Shown piece after piece: positions 10,448 to 20,279 of a DNA stretch of 64,000 nucleotides. Numbering within the stretch: the first letter of the stretch is position 1; every line of letters starts with the position of its first letter. The translations under genes and the position numbers were made by a program. The stretch is from the NCBI RefSeq assembly GCF_958298935.1, contig NC_084940.1:4742001-4806000 (forward strand), written 5' to 3'. Under the pieces are notes generated by a model. That model saw only the letters and a program-made list of their open reading frames with translations. It made no database searches and was not told the DNA's origin. This stretch comes from Phragmites australis (taxonomy: Eukaryota > Streptophyta > Magnoliopsida > Poales > Poaceae).

Positions 10448-12403
10448 TCACCAGTAATCTCCACAAGAACAAGAACCATTGCTGAAATGGTGGAATCTAT
10501 TAGTGTCCCTCACAACAATCTCCCTTTCGAAGACATTAGAGACATATTTGAAAGCAGAGTGGCAATCCCCACATATCCTAATATTCTTCATGATCCGAAT
10601 CATTGCCCCAGCAGGTGTGTTGATCAGTGCAAATGCAAGTGCAATTTTCTCGCTATGGTACTGCAACTTTACCTCCCTCTCTTGTTCATCAACGTGCAGA
10701 AGCACATAATCCGTATTAGGGACATATCCTGCTTTCCTAATCTTGATGTTTATCTTATCCCACATCCTGTATATCTCTCCTGCACTCGGATGTGTATCGT
10801 CATTCGCCACAAACATGTGCACTGAATTCTCTATCTCAACCCAACTGCAAGCAGGCTCCTTCTTTACACCTGTTGCCTTCATCATCTTCCTCACTCTAGC
10901 AGCAGCATCCCATTGCCCTGTGGAAGCATATATGTTATACAACAGCACAGGTGGACCAGTATCATCTGGGTCAAGTTCAAAGACATGATCAGCAGCAAAT
11001 TGCCCTATTTTAGCATTCTTATGCATTCTGCAAGCCCCAAGCAAGGCTCCCCAAACAGCAGCTGTTGGTTGCATGGGCATTTTAAAGACAAAGATCAGAG
11101 CTCCCTTCAGCAAACCGGCTCGGCCAAGAAGATCAACAAATGTAACATAGTGATCAATCTCAGGCTCCACATTGTAGTCCTTCATCATGTCAAAGTAGTG
11201 CTTGCCTTCCTTCACCAGGCCTCCATGGCTACAAGCTGTCAAGATGGAAAGGAAGCTGATCTGATTAAGGGGAATGCCACATTTCCTCATCTCCTCAAAA
11301 TGAGCAACCGCTTCCTTTCCAATTCCATATTGTGCAAATGCAGTGAGCATTGTGTTCCAAGTAACTAGATCCTTCTTATCCATACGATCAAACACCTTTC
11401 TTGCATCGACCATGCTCCCAGACTTTGCATACATGTCAAGCATCGTGTTGCCCACGAACGCAGTTAACTTCTGCCCAGACTTAATCATATGAGCATGCAC
11501 CCACTTCCCTTGCTCAAGAACACCTATACCAGCAATCGCAGAGAACACGCTCGAGTACGTAAAATGTGTCGCCTCAAACCCATTCCTCTGCATCTCTGCA
11601 AACGTCATCAACGTTGTTTCTCCATCACCCTTCCTCGCGAACCCAGCAATCAGCACGTTCCAAGAAACCCCATTCTTCGAGTCAAGCCGGTCAAACACCG
11701 CAATGGCCATGTCCATCTGCCCACACCGCGCATACATGTCAAGAAGTGCACTGCCAACATAGACATCCTCATCCCAGTTACACTTCACCGAGAGCGCGTG
11801 TATTTGTTCCCCGATGCCACGGCCAGCACAGGCACCGGCCGCCTTGAGGAGGCTGGCAAACGTGAACCCGTTGGGCTTAAACCGCGCCCTCAGCATGCCG
11901 GGGAGCAGCCCAACTGCCTCGACCGACATGTCGTTCTGCGCGTACCCGGCAATGAGCGAGGTCCAAGAGACCATGTCTCGGTTCAGCATCTCGTCGAACA
12001 CCCTTCGCGCGTCCGAGACGGCGCCGCACTTGCAGTACAGGTGGATGAGCGAGTTGCAGAGGAAGGCGTCGCCCGCGAGCCGGGAGCCGGCCAGGTGCGC
12101 GTGGATCGTCTTTGCATCGTCGAGGCTCCTTGTTTGCGCGCAGGCGGTGATGAGGGAGTGGTAGAGGCGCGGGGTCGGCGCGAGCTCCCCCGCGTCCAGG
12201 AGATCGAGAGCGTCGAGGCCGGAGGCGGCGGCGGCCGCCGCGGGGGTGGTGGCGAGGTGGGCGGCCGAGGTGTAGGGCCTGGTGGCTCGGCGACGGAGAA
12301 AGTGGTTTAAGAGAAGCTTGTGGTGCTTTCTCATGGCGGTGGCGGCGGTTGGTGTTCGACGTTTTGCCTCCGAGAAGGCGACGCTCACAGCGAACTGGGG
12401 CAC
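10448..12403 (-). CDS. DYW-class pentatricopeptide repeat (PPR) protein
   Basis: This intronless gene encodes 651 residues. PLS-class PPR proteins bind organelle RNA, and the DYW domain acts as the C-to-U editing deaminase in mitochondria or plastids. About residues 80-500 carry successive PPR motifs such as YHSLITACAQTRSLDDAKTI, FLCNSLIHLYCKCGAVSDAR and VSWTSLIAGYAQN. E/E+ motifs (WGALLGACRMH; VKKEPACSWVEI) follow. The last ~100 residues form a complete DYW domain with HSEK (deaminase HxE), CGDCH (CxxC) and the terminal CSCGDYW. The N-terminus is rich in Arg, Ser and Ala, as in organelle transit peptides. The ATG at residue 24 (MRKHHKLLLNHFLRRR) is an equally plausible start. The architecture recalls the mitochondrial Arabidopsis At3g24000 group, which I state from memory only. 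No damage is seen. Confidence 0.93.
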   Translation of the reverse strand: MPQFAVSVAFSEAKRRTPTAATAMRKHHKLLLNHFLRRRATRPYTSAAHLATTPAAAAAASGLDALDLLDAGELAPTPRLYHSLITACAQTRSLDDAKTIHAHLAGSRLAGDAFLCNSLIHLYCKCGAVSDARRVFDEMLNRDMVSWTSLIAGYAQNDMSVEAVGLLPGMLRARFKPNGFTFASLLKAAGACAGRGIGEQIHALSVKCNWDEDVYVGSALLDMYARCGQMDMAIAVFDRLDSKNGVSWNVLIAGFARKGDGETTLMTFAEMQRNGFEATHFTYSSVFSAIAGIGVLEQGKWVHAHMIKSGQKLTAFVGNTMLDMYAKSGSMVDARKVFDRMDKKDLVTWNTMLTAFAQYGIGKEAVAHFEEMRKCGIPLNQISFLSILTACSHGGLVKEGKHYFDMMKDYNVEPEIDHYVTFVDLLGRAGLLKGALIFVFKMPMQPTAAVWGALLGACRMHKNAKIGQFAADHVFELDPDDTGPPVLLYNIYASTGQWDAAARVRKMMKATGVKKEPACSWVEIENSVHMFVANDDTHPSAGEIYRMWDKINIKIRKAGYVPNTDYVLLHVDEQEREVKLQYHSEKIALAFALINTPAGAMIRIMKNIRICGDCHSAFKYVSNVFEREIVVRDTNRFHHFSNGSCSCGDYW

Positions 12404-12509
12404 GTATGGACATGTTGATCAAAGAGGCCCAAGCCCAATCAAGCCTACAAACGGGCCCAAGCCCAATCCAGCACGCAAAATTTCATCAGGCCCGTGCGCC
12501 GTCCAAGTG

Positions 12510-12715
12510 CGATTTTTTATATTTCGAAAATATTTTTTTTTTTTGCAAAAGTAGGCATCCGTTTGAAAAAATTATAAAAATAGTTGTAGCCAGTGGACAA
12601 TACGTTTAAAAATAAAAAATATTATATTCCATTGCTCTTTAAATTTAAAACACTATTAAAATTATTATAAAAATTTCTATCTTCTTCTCTAGTACTATTT
12701 AAAAAATATGTAGTA
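12510..12715 (+). repeat. left copy of an inverted repeat flanking 12.5-18.0 kb
   Basis: The core GCATCCGTTTGAAAAAATTA at about 12555, extended to TAAAAATAG, reappears as its reverse complement at 17938-17965. Further inward, CATTGCTCTTTAAATTTAAAA (about 12630) matches the reverse complement of the region around 17815-17835. Similarity also extends outward through TTTCGAAAAT/TTTTGAAAAT. The repeat is AT rich and noncoding. Confidence 0.7.
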
Positions 12716-12739
12716 GGCCTCACCCTGATCCCTCCTCTC

Positions 12740-13030
12740 CCCGCGCGCCAGACAGGTGGGCCTTCCACGTCCAAAAAAATCGCTGCCCCCACTATCCCCA
12801 GTCCCCAAATCGTCTCCCCTCCGCCGCCGCTAGAGTCCCATCCGCTTGCCGCACCTCCGCCCTCCCAGTTGCCGTTGTCCTACGCCAGTCCCGCTGGAGC
12901 TCCGCTTCACCGCACTTGGTGCTCGTCTCCAACTCCATCGCCGCTAGGGTTAGGGTTCCAGCAACCGCTCGCTGAAGGGCTCGACCTCACGGGGTTCTTC
13001 TTTGCTCCGGGTAAGATGCTCTCCTCTCCT
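12740..13030 (+). other. promoter/leader-like segment with a putative splice donor
   Basis: A CT- and CCG-rich stretch resembles a grass 5' UTR. It includes a telomere-like AGGGTTAGGGTT near 12946 and ends in CTCCGGGTAAGATG, a good donor at about 13011. It does not look like the native leader of the TPR fragment that follows, so it may be a third captured fragment. Inference only. Confidence 0.35.
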
Positions 13031-13206
13031 TGATTCGATTCATTTTGCCTGATTTGTCGATTGGTCTCGGATCGGATCGGCAACTGCACGTCGTCGCCAC
13101 TGTCGTTTCCGATCAGATTGGCCACTGTAGGTCATCCCCGCCGTCAACCCCCCCTCAACCGGTCGCGCTCGGATCCAGCACCGGGCACTATGGGCACGAC
13201 AGCATC

Positions 13207-14663
13207 ATGAGGGGCTACGGAGGAGGAGGAGGTGGAGGCATGGCTCCCGCAAGAAGCAACATTGATGCCGTCTTGTTCCATAGCAACTTCTTGAGGTCTC
13301 CGTCGAGCTGCTCGGCGCCACCGGATACCATTGGTGGTCTACAGGAGGTGACTCGCACCAGGAATGAGTGGAACAAGAAGGGCTGGTACGGCGAGGCGAT
13401 GCGGCACTACGACCGTTCCATGGTGCTATTCCTGGACTGCGTCGCGTGCTACGACAACCGTGCCACCTCGCTCATGGGGCTCGGCCGCCTAGCAGAAGCG
13501 CTCCGCGAGTGTGAGGAGGCCGTCTGCCTGGACCCAGTGAGCGCCCGTGCGCATGGCCATCTTGCCAGACTATGACTCTGGTGAGATTCTTTCGCTTGCC
13601 TGCTGCACTGGAATGGAATGGAATGGAACCGCATCCATAGATCTTGCCTTCTTGCTTCCGCTTTGCTTGTGTGCAAATCCAATATGCTGTTCTTTTTCTA
13701 TCAATTCCTTTTGCCTTGTTTATCTGATTGCAGATTAGTACCGTAATGGTGTGTCACGGTGATCATTACCGGTTGCTATGTTACTTGCTTTGGAAGTAAA
13801 ATTGTTGATCTTGCAATTGCATGAGAAACATGAGAACATTTGTATCTTTGCTTGGTATGTCGTAGTGACTTTAATATGGACATCACACAATGCAACTGAA
13901 AAGAAGTACTTACCTATAATGTAGACTGTATTTTGATCACAATATGCATAATTGTGCGTTCACCATAAAATTGTTGTCCTAATTGTTCGATGTTTACATG
14001 TATATTCAATGTAATGTAGTTGTCTGAAGCTACTAAAATGGCACAATGATGATGGTATTTCAGTCTTGGGATGGTTGACAAGGCAAGAATGCATTTTACG
14101 CTGGCTGGGAATGCAAACCTGCGTGATCCTGCTGAGTGGCAGAAGCTACACGAGGTGGAAAGCCATCAAGAGAGATGCATGATGCAAGGAAAATCGGAGA
14201 CTGGAAGAGTGCGCTAAGGAAAGCAGATGCGACCATTGCCAACGGAGCAGACTCCTCTCAATTTGCAGCCCCTCCTTATAATTATGTTCCAAAATATAAC
14301 ATCTTTTTTTGGTAATTCAGTCATTCTCAAGGGAATCACATTTTGCCTGCAGCGTCTTGCCTTGAGGTCGGAAGCACTTCTTCGGTTGCACAAATTGGAG
14401 GAGGCTGGTTCAACTGTTGCGAGCTTGTTGAAATTGGACAATGCGTCACTACTTTCAATGCTAACCAAACTCTCAGGCATGGCAGCTGATTCATATGTAC
14501 ATATTGTCCAAGCTCAGGTCAACATGGCATTTGGAAGGTACAACTATCAAATCTTGAGAATTCTGCTTATTTTCTTTTCTTGGTTCTAGCAACACAAGTA
14601 TTGAAATTGGTTTTCTGCAGGTTTGATTCAGCTGTGGTGCAAAAGGCAATATTTTCATCGAAG
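13207..14663 (+). pseudogene. TPR repeat / TTL-type protein pseudogene, truncated
   Basis: The reading is that of a TTL-type (TPR-thioredoxin-like) co-chaperone family. Exon 1 (13207-about 13579) gives MRGYGGGG..., then a first TPR pair with NEWNKKGWYGEAMRHYDRSM and CYDNRATSLMGLGRLAEALRE. It runs into an in-frame TGA at 13573-13575, just before the expected donor. The next exon, after TTTCAG at about 14064, continues LGMVDKARMHFTLAGNANL, then loses frame near 14179 where the family has the C-M-D-A-R-K stretch. After a disturbed intron (about 14272-14351), LRSEALLRLHKLEEAGSTVASL and ADSYVHIVQAQVNMAFGR remain, then AVVQKAIFSSK-like sequence, and homology stops. The second TPR block and the thioredoxin-like domain are missing. 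Introns are retained, so this is not a processed copy. Confidence 0.82.
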
Positions 14664-15834
14664 TAAGATTATGTTTGCTCGACTACTTCTAAAAAGACAA
14701 TCAGTTCCGAGAGGTGAAAATATTCAGAGGTCAAAATAGCTAATCAGAAGTTGAATTTAATCTGAAATATATTTTAATGCAAATGATAGAAAGATGTGCT
14801 TTTCTCACTTAAATTAATTCTTCACTCTGCACTTGTCCTGAATTACATTGTGCGCAGCTATTTTTCAACAGTATGGTGAATATATCCTTGATTCTATAAT
14901 CCAGTACTTTTCTTTGATGAAATGCACCATAATCGCGAGCCTCTAATTTGGCACCGGCTTTTGCAAGTTTATTCAGAGCTAGAGTTTTGGAGAAAACACA
15001 CAAATATTGTATTGTTGGCTATTGAATATTGTTGTTATAATATAGGCATGGTAGATTGTTTTCAAAATATTCTAGTTCATTGCCTATGTTTATTAATTAA
15101 TGCTCTTAAGTTGATTCATAGTTGTTTGTGGAAGTTTTACATCTAAATTTCTAACTATCGCCATTATTAAGACGATGACAATACATATTATAGCGTGATA
15201 TTTAACTCTTGTTGCAACGTACGGACACGTAACTATTATAAGATAATAGATGGCTCGTAGCCGTAGGGTAAATTTTACTATGGTAAATGTCTTCGGATGT
15301 GGACACTGGCCCAAAGATTAGTGGCTTAGGCTGATCTCTCTCCCAATCCTGATGCTCCGAGGGGAGAACCATTTAGAAAAGCTTATAGTAGGAACTGGGC
15401 CTTATCCAGCCCATTTAGAAAAGGTCACTTGAGAAAGCCCATAGCCCATCTCCTCAATGCCGCCTTATATCCGGCAAAGAAACTGAAGCGCACTCAATCT
15501 GAAGTCACAACCGCAAACAAGTTTTTTGTATAAGGGTTGTTATAAGTTTCGTGGATAAATTTTTTGTTGCAAATTTATGGACAAGTTTTGTGAATAAAAT
15601 ATATTGATATTTTTTTACGATAATTTTTATGGATAAATTTTTGTTACAAATTTTATGGACAAGTTTTAAATAAAAAAGTTTTTTTGGAAAACTTTTTTTA
15701 AAAAGAAACTTTACGGAGGGGGAAAACTTTTCGAAAAGGGTAAGTTTTAGCTGTCGGACTGTACCACTCGTTCGGCCCCAGCGCGAGGGAGAAATAGCCT
15801 CGTCCCCGCCTGAAAAAGCTGTTTCGCGCAAACC
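14664..15834. other. noncoding spacer with a short direct repeat
   Basis: AT-rich spacer between the two gene fragments. A direct repeat with a period of about 78 bp lies at about 15552-15599 and 15630-15676 (shared TGGATAAATTTTT and ATGGACAAGTTTT). No gene seen. Confidence 0.5.
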
Positions 15835-15866
15835 AAACCCTAACGCGCGCGCACCCCAAACCCTAA
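15835..15866 (+). promoter_or_regulatory. two telo-box motifs upstream of the eIF3g fragment
   Basis: AAACCCTAA occurs at 15835-15843 and 15858-15866, 40-70 bases before the ATG. Telo boxes are common in plant promoters of translation genes, so the native 5' flank of eIF3g seems to have come along with the gene. Confidence 0.6.
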
Positions 15867-15907
15867 AGCGCGCAACGAGCGACCGAGCCGGTGAGCGAGA
15901 GAGAACC

Positions 15908-17698
15908 ATGGCGGCGGCGGTGGCCACGCAACAGAAGATTCGGTGGGGCGAGCTCGAGGAGGAGGACGACAGCGGCGACCTCGGCTTCCTCCTCCCGCCG
16001 CGAGTCGTCATCGGGCCCGACGAGAACGGTCTCAGGAAGGTGATCGAGTACCGCTTCGACAACGAGGGCAACAAGGTCAGGGTCACCACCACCACCCGCA
16101 CCCGCAAGCTCACGCGCGCGCGCCTCTCCAGGAGCGCCGTCGAGCGCTGCTCGTGGACCAAGTTCGGCGACGTCGTCAAGGAGGACGCCGGCTCACGGCT
16201 CACCATGGTCTCCACCGAAGATATCCTCCTCGAGCGCCCACGAGCCCCAGATTGGCGCTGTTCTGCTCTCCCCGTACCTTTTCCACATAGATCTGCTCTG
16301 CATCGATTGATTCATCTGTTAACCATGATTGATCATAATGTCTGTAGACCATGTATGAATTCCAATTGTAGTGCCAACTATATTGTTAGTTATGGACTTG
16401 TGGTGTGCTCGAATTAGTTATATTTTGGATACATTAGTTGATTGGTATTTAGTACCATGATGCATGCCTTCATTCTCATTCCAATTGCTTGTGATGCAAT
16501 CAATGTTAGTGTTACCAAGACCCAAAATTAGCATTCTTCATATTTTGACTCTTCATCCTCCCTGATAATCTTCATAATGTGCAGTATTGTTCAATGTAGG
16601 CTACTGTTTATTATAGTATGTTAAAAGAACAAGGCTCTACACCGTTTTAAAAAAATTAGTGGGCATACTTTTTCTGTTTCACCTCCCGGTGAGATTCGCT
16701 GCAGCTGGTATGATGCAGTTGTAGCACCAAGTAGGCAAGTACAGGTGATCTCAGTCCGTTGAAGGATTGTATTATCCTGAATGCAAACATACCACAAGAA
16801 TCTGGATTGATTATATTGATCCATACCAGTTTTTCTTGGCTTGATTACTTTTTTGTTTCCAAACATTCACAAATTGTGACATAGTTACTGTTGATCAATA
16901 CAAGCCAAAGGTTCTGTCAGCTTATAGTGCACATGTTGTCGATATAGAGACCTGTCTTTCAGCCATTGCTAATGTTCTGCTAAAGCAGTGACATTAGTCT
17001 TCTTAAAGTACTTGACAGTATGTCTTTCTTGTTGACAATGACTGTTTTTTTCGTTCTGAAGCCTCAAAACTCGCTGGTTTTGCTGCAATCTTGTTATCTT
17101 TGTGTCCTTATTTGCTAACGGTTCACTTAATTGTAGGGAGCAAAGCTGAGGAACCAAACTACTACACTGGGTATTCCAAGTAAGGTAGGTGCTCTTCTCA
17201 TAGTTTGCAGAACCTGTGGGAAGAAGGGTGACCACTGGACCTCAAAGTGCCCCTACAAGGACCTTGCTCCACAGACAGACAGACAGTCCTACCACTGCGG
17301 ACGGCCCTGCAGCGCAAGGTGGTGCTGGAAAGGGATCATATGTTCCTCCATGCAAGAGGGAAGGTGCTGATAGAAGTGCAGCAGATGTGATGAGAAGAAG
17401 GAATGATGAGAACTCTGTCCGTGTGAACAATCTCTCAGAGGATACCCGTGAGCCCGACCTCCTCGAGCTGTTCCGTCCATTTGGCCATGTTAGCCGTGTC
17501 TATGTTGCAGTGGATCACAAGACTGGATCAAGCAGGGGGTTTGGCTTTGTCAACTTCGTTCACAGGGAGGATGGTGAGAAGGCTATCAGCAAGCTCAATG
17601 CTTATGGTTATGATAACCTTATCCTCCGAGTTGAGTGGGCAGCACAAAGGCGAATTAGTTCTAAAAAAATTGGTGTTGTAGAGGACAACATGATCTAG
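15908..17698 (+). pseudogene. EIF3G: eIF3 subunit G pseudogene
   Basis: eIF3g is an RRM subunit of the translation initiation factor eIF3. Exon 1 (from 15908) encodes the usual N-terminus: KIRWGELEEEDD, LLPPRVVIGPDENGLRKVIE, RLTMVSTEDILLERPRAP. At the point where family members splice (about 16249) there is no GT, so the donor appears lost. Exon 2 starts after TGTAG at about 17135 with GSKAEEP, then shifts frame before TLGIPSKVGALL. It continues through the zinc knuckle CRTCGKKGDHWTSKCPYKDL, and a small deletion near 17280 shifts frame again. The RRM is then open to the end: NSVRVNNLSEDTREPDLLELF, SRGFGFVNFVHREDGEKAI, YDNLILRVEWA. The last ~17 residues (QRRISSKK...) are unlike the usual short family ending. 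At least two frameshifts plus the missing donor argue against a working gene. The retained intron excludes a processed copy. Confidence 0.82.
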
Positions 17699-17714
17699 CT
17701 TTTAAAAAAATTAG

Positions 17715-18010
17715 CAAAAATATTATCTATACAGTGAAAAAAGACAAATTTCATTGTACCAAATATGACCTGTCCGCCAATTTTTTTCAAAATTTTTAAT
17801 GACTTTCAATATTATTTTAAATTTTGAGAGCAATGTAACATGGTTTTTTTATTTTATTTTTTTAACATGTCGTTCATCGGAAAGATGACATGTCTATTCT
17901 TTAAAACCTATTGTCTGTTAGAAGTACGACGTATGTCTATTTTTATAATTTTTTCAAACGGATGCTGTAGTTTTGCAATTTTTTTTTATTTTCAAAAGGT
18001 AAAAATTAAA
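17715..18010 (-). repeat. right copy of the inverted repeat flanking 12.5-18.0 kb
   Basis: This is the reverse complement of the left copy. The shared core is at 17938-17965 and a second shared block at about 17815-17835. The right copy carries about 100 bp between the two blocks that is absent on the left, including ACATGTCGTTCATCGG and GTTAGAAGTACGACG. Confidence 0.68.
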
Positions 18011-18190
18011 AAAATTCCACCGCAGCCACGGCCGCCAAACGTCGCGCGGCGCCCACGGGACGGGACCGAATCGATCGTCGCGCCAAACACCCCAACCAAT
18101 CAGCCGCCGACGGGACGGACGCCACCGGCGAGTCCCGCGCACCCGATTCGACCCCGCCCCACCCTGCCCCCATCCGACCAGCCGCGCACC

Positions 18191-18198
18191 CTTTATAA
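18191..18198 (+). promoter_or_regulatory. TATA box of the 69-aa gene
   Basis: CTTTATAA lies about 95 bases before the ATG at 18292 in otherwise GC-rich DNA. It would place transcription start near 18225 and leave a leader of about 65 bases. Confidence 0.6.
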
Positions 18199-18291
18199 CC
18201 AGCCGCGCGATTCCCCACGGCGAATCCGTTCGCCTTTCGTCCGTTCAATTCAATCCCGTGCCGCGGCGAGGAGCGGAGTGCAGGAGGCGAG

Positions 18292-18501
18292 ATGTGCTGC
18301 TGCCCGAGCAAGGTGTGCTGCATCTGCACGCTCATCGTGCTGGTGCTCGTCGCCGTCGGCATCGTCTTCGGCTTCGGCGTCTACACCCGCGGCTTCCACA
18401 AGGTCACCAGCAACATCCACCTCCAGGGCCCCTACGCCGCCGCCAGCCCCGCCGGGTCCTTCCGCACCTACGGCCACCTCGCCGGGTCGCCGCCGTACTA
18501 G
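18292..18501 (+). CDS. small Cys-rich membrane protein, 69 aa, uncharacterised
   Basis: This intronless gene begins MCCCPSKVCCICTL. A single hydrophobic helix follows at about residues 11-31 (LIVLVLVAVGIVFGFGVYT), then a hydrophilic tail that ends PPY. The N-terminal cysteines beside the membrane segment could be palmitoylated. No known domain is present. Support comes from the clear start, the TATA box upstream, the coding-like composition and the stop at 18499-18501. It lies just outside the right inverted repeat, so the repeat-bounded island ends in what may be this gene's upstream region. Function unknown. Confidence 0.75.
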   Translation: MCCCPSKVCCICTLIVLVLVAVGIVFGFGVYTRGFHKVTSNIHLQGPYAAASPAGSFRTYGHLAGSPPY

Positions 18502-19950
18502 AAGACCCTTCCCGTCCCTCGCCGTACTAGGCCCTCCGAGATCTAGGGCTCGGCGACTCGACCGCCGCCCTTCATGGACTACCACCGCGGCCGCCTATAG
18601 AAAAGGAAAGCAATCGTCTTGGGATTTCTTACTTGCTACATTTTTTGTTTGAACCAATCGATTCGATTGGTTAGTGGTAGTGTAATTCGTGTTCTTGTCG
18701 ATTTGGTAAAGAGTATCGCCAATTGAGGCTCATCCTGTTTCGTGTTGATTTGTTGATAACTTGCCCCGCCCGCGGTGTCAATTTGGGGCGAGTTATTTAC
18801 TCCGCCTATTCGATTAGCGTTTGATTGCTGGGCACGTGGATGGCCGGAGTTGTTTGGTTTGGCCATCTGCAATTTCTGCCTCGCCCTCCCGCGACGCTCA
18901 TGCCAACCAACATGTGGGTTTGGCTTGTTGGCACTCGTCACGAAAACCGACCAACTGCGCAGGAGGAGGTCATAAAATTGACTGTACTTGACGTTCAAAC
19001 GGGTATTTGCTTGTTTTTATTTGCCAAGCTCTTTTACGATAATTCATACTATTCAGAGGTAGGAGGTAGTATAAATTTAATCTGACAATCCACATATTTG
19101 ATATTTTGGTAATTGTTGCAATTTTGTTAAAATTACTCACCATACTTTTGCTAATAGAAAGATCGACGTCGTAAACGTCGGATCGCTAACCCTAGTCGAT
19201 GGGTAACAAATGAACTCTCATGCTGAATACAGATTACGATAATGAAATATTACTCTATTTAGAGACATATAATTACAATTAATTACTTTCATATCACTTA
19301 TTTTTCTCCTCAAAATAACTCTAATATTATCATACTACTCACATATACTATCTATACTACCGGTGAGAAATAAATAGTATTTTGACTAATTTGAACTGTT
19401 GGACTCTAAAAATAGATGGCTCATATTAATTTTGGACCACCATAAAATTTCTCCATTTGCCACTGTCTTGTTTGTATATCATTCTCACTAGTAATGACTA
19501 TTTTCTTACAATGGTAATTGAGCGATTATCCTGAGGTTGACGATTAGTATATAAATTATGAACAGCTAAGTAGGTTAAACAAAATTCAGATTTGGAGAAG
19601 AATAGCTCACGTCAAACAAACCGATCATATCATGCGTATTATCATAATAATCACCAGGTGGTCCAAGTCTAGTACGCCGATGGATTAATTCTAGTAGGGG
19701 CAGCCGGACATGATACATCACATGGATGGGCATGGAAGCGAGAGTACGTTCACCAAAAGATGCTGCCCTGGCATAAAAAGGCCGCTTGAATGTTGCCGGG
19801 AATTTTGATGAGTTTTGAATGGGATTATATAAGCTGTTTGGTCGGAGATGCACGACTGAAAATTCCGTATATCGAATTAAAACATCATTGTTGAAGTATA
19901 AGTGAGATAGGCAATTTACTTCAACATTCACTAACTGAAGTATAGCGGTT
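18502..19950. other. intergenic, no gene recognised
   Basis: This holds the 3' flank of the 69-aa gene and then AT-rich DNA. I see no domain-bearing frame, RNA gene or clear element ends. Confidence 0.5.
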
Positions 19951-19966
19951 ATTATGTCCACACGTG

Positions 19967-20263
19967 ACATTCACTTTTACTTCAATCAACCACTCCGATC
20001 TCAGGTTCTCTTCCTCGTATATAGGTTATGTAGAACTAGTCACCATGAAACTCACCATTGCCGATATCAAGCTAATGAAGCAAGTGTTGTATGTAGACGA
20101 GTGAAGAGCCCTTATTTTTGGCATACGGTTTTGGCCGTCTTGTTGTGATTTTTTTATTCCCATATGTGATATAACTGGTCACTCTCCTGTAATCTTAAAC
20201 TTTTATAATTCGATTTCCTCCTCTTAATTTAATCAGGCAGAGCTCCTGCCTCTCAAAAAAAAA
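19967..20263 (+). mobile_element. 5'-truncated LINE insertion with perfect 16-bp TSD
   Basis: The direct repeat ATTATGTCCACACGTG occurs at 19951-19966 and again at 20264-20279, exactly bracketing a 297-bp insert. The insert ends with GGCAGAGCTCCTGCCTCTC followed by a run of A, the end type of many grass LINEs. It carries no intact ORF. A perfect 16-bp duplication plus an A tail is diagnostic of target-primed reverse transcription. Orientation is + because the A tail is on the right. Confidence 0.88.
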
Positions 20264-20279
20264 ATTATGTCCACACGTG

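Noticed and set aside
11489..12310. 273-codon + strand frame opposite the PPR gene
   Set aside because: Antisense shadow of a clear PPR coding sequence.
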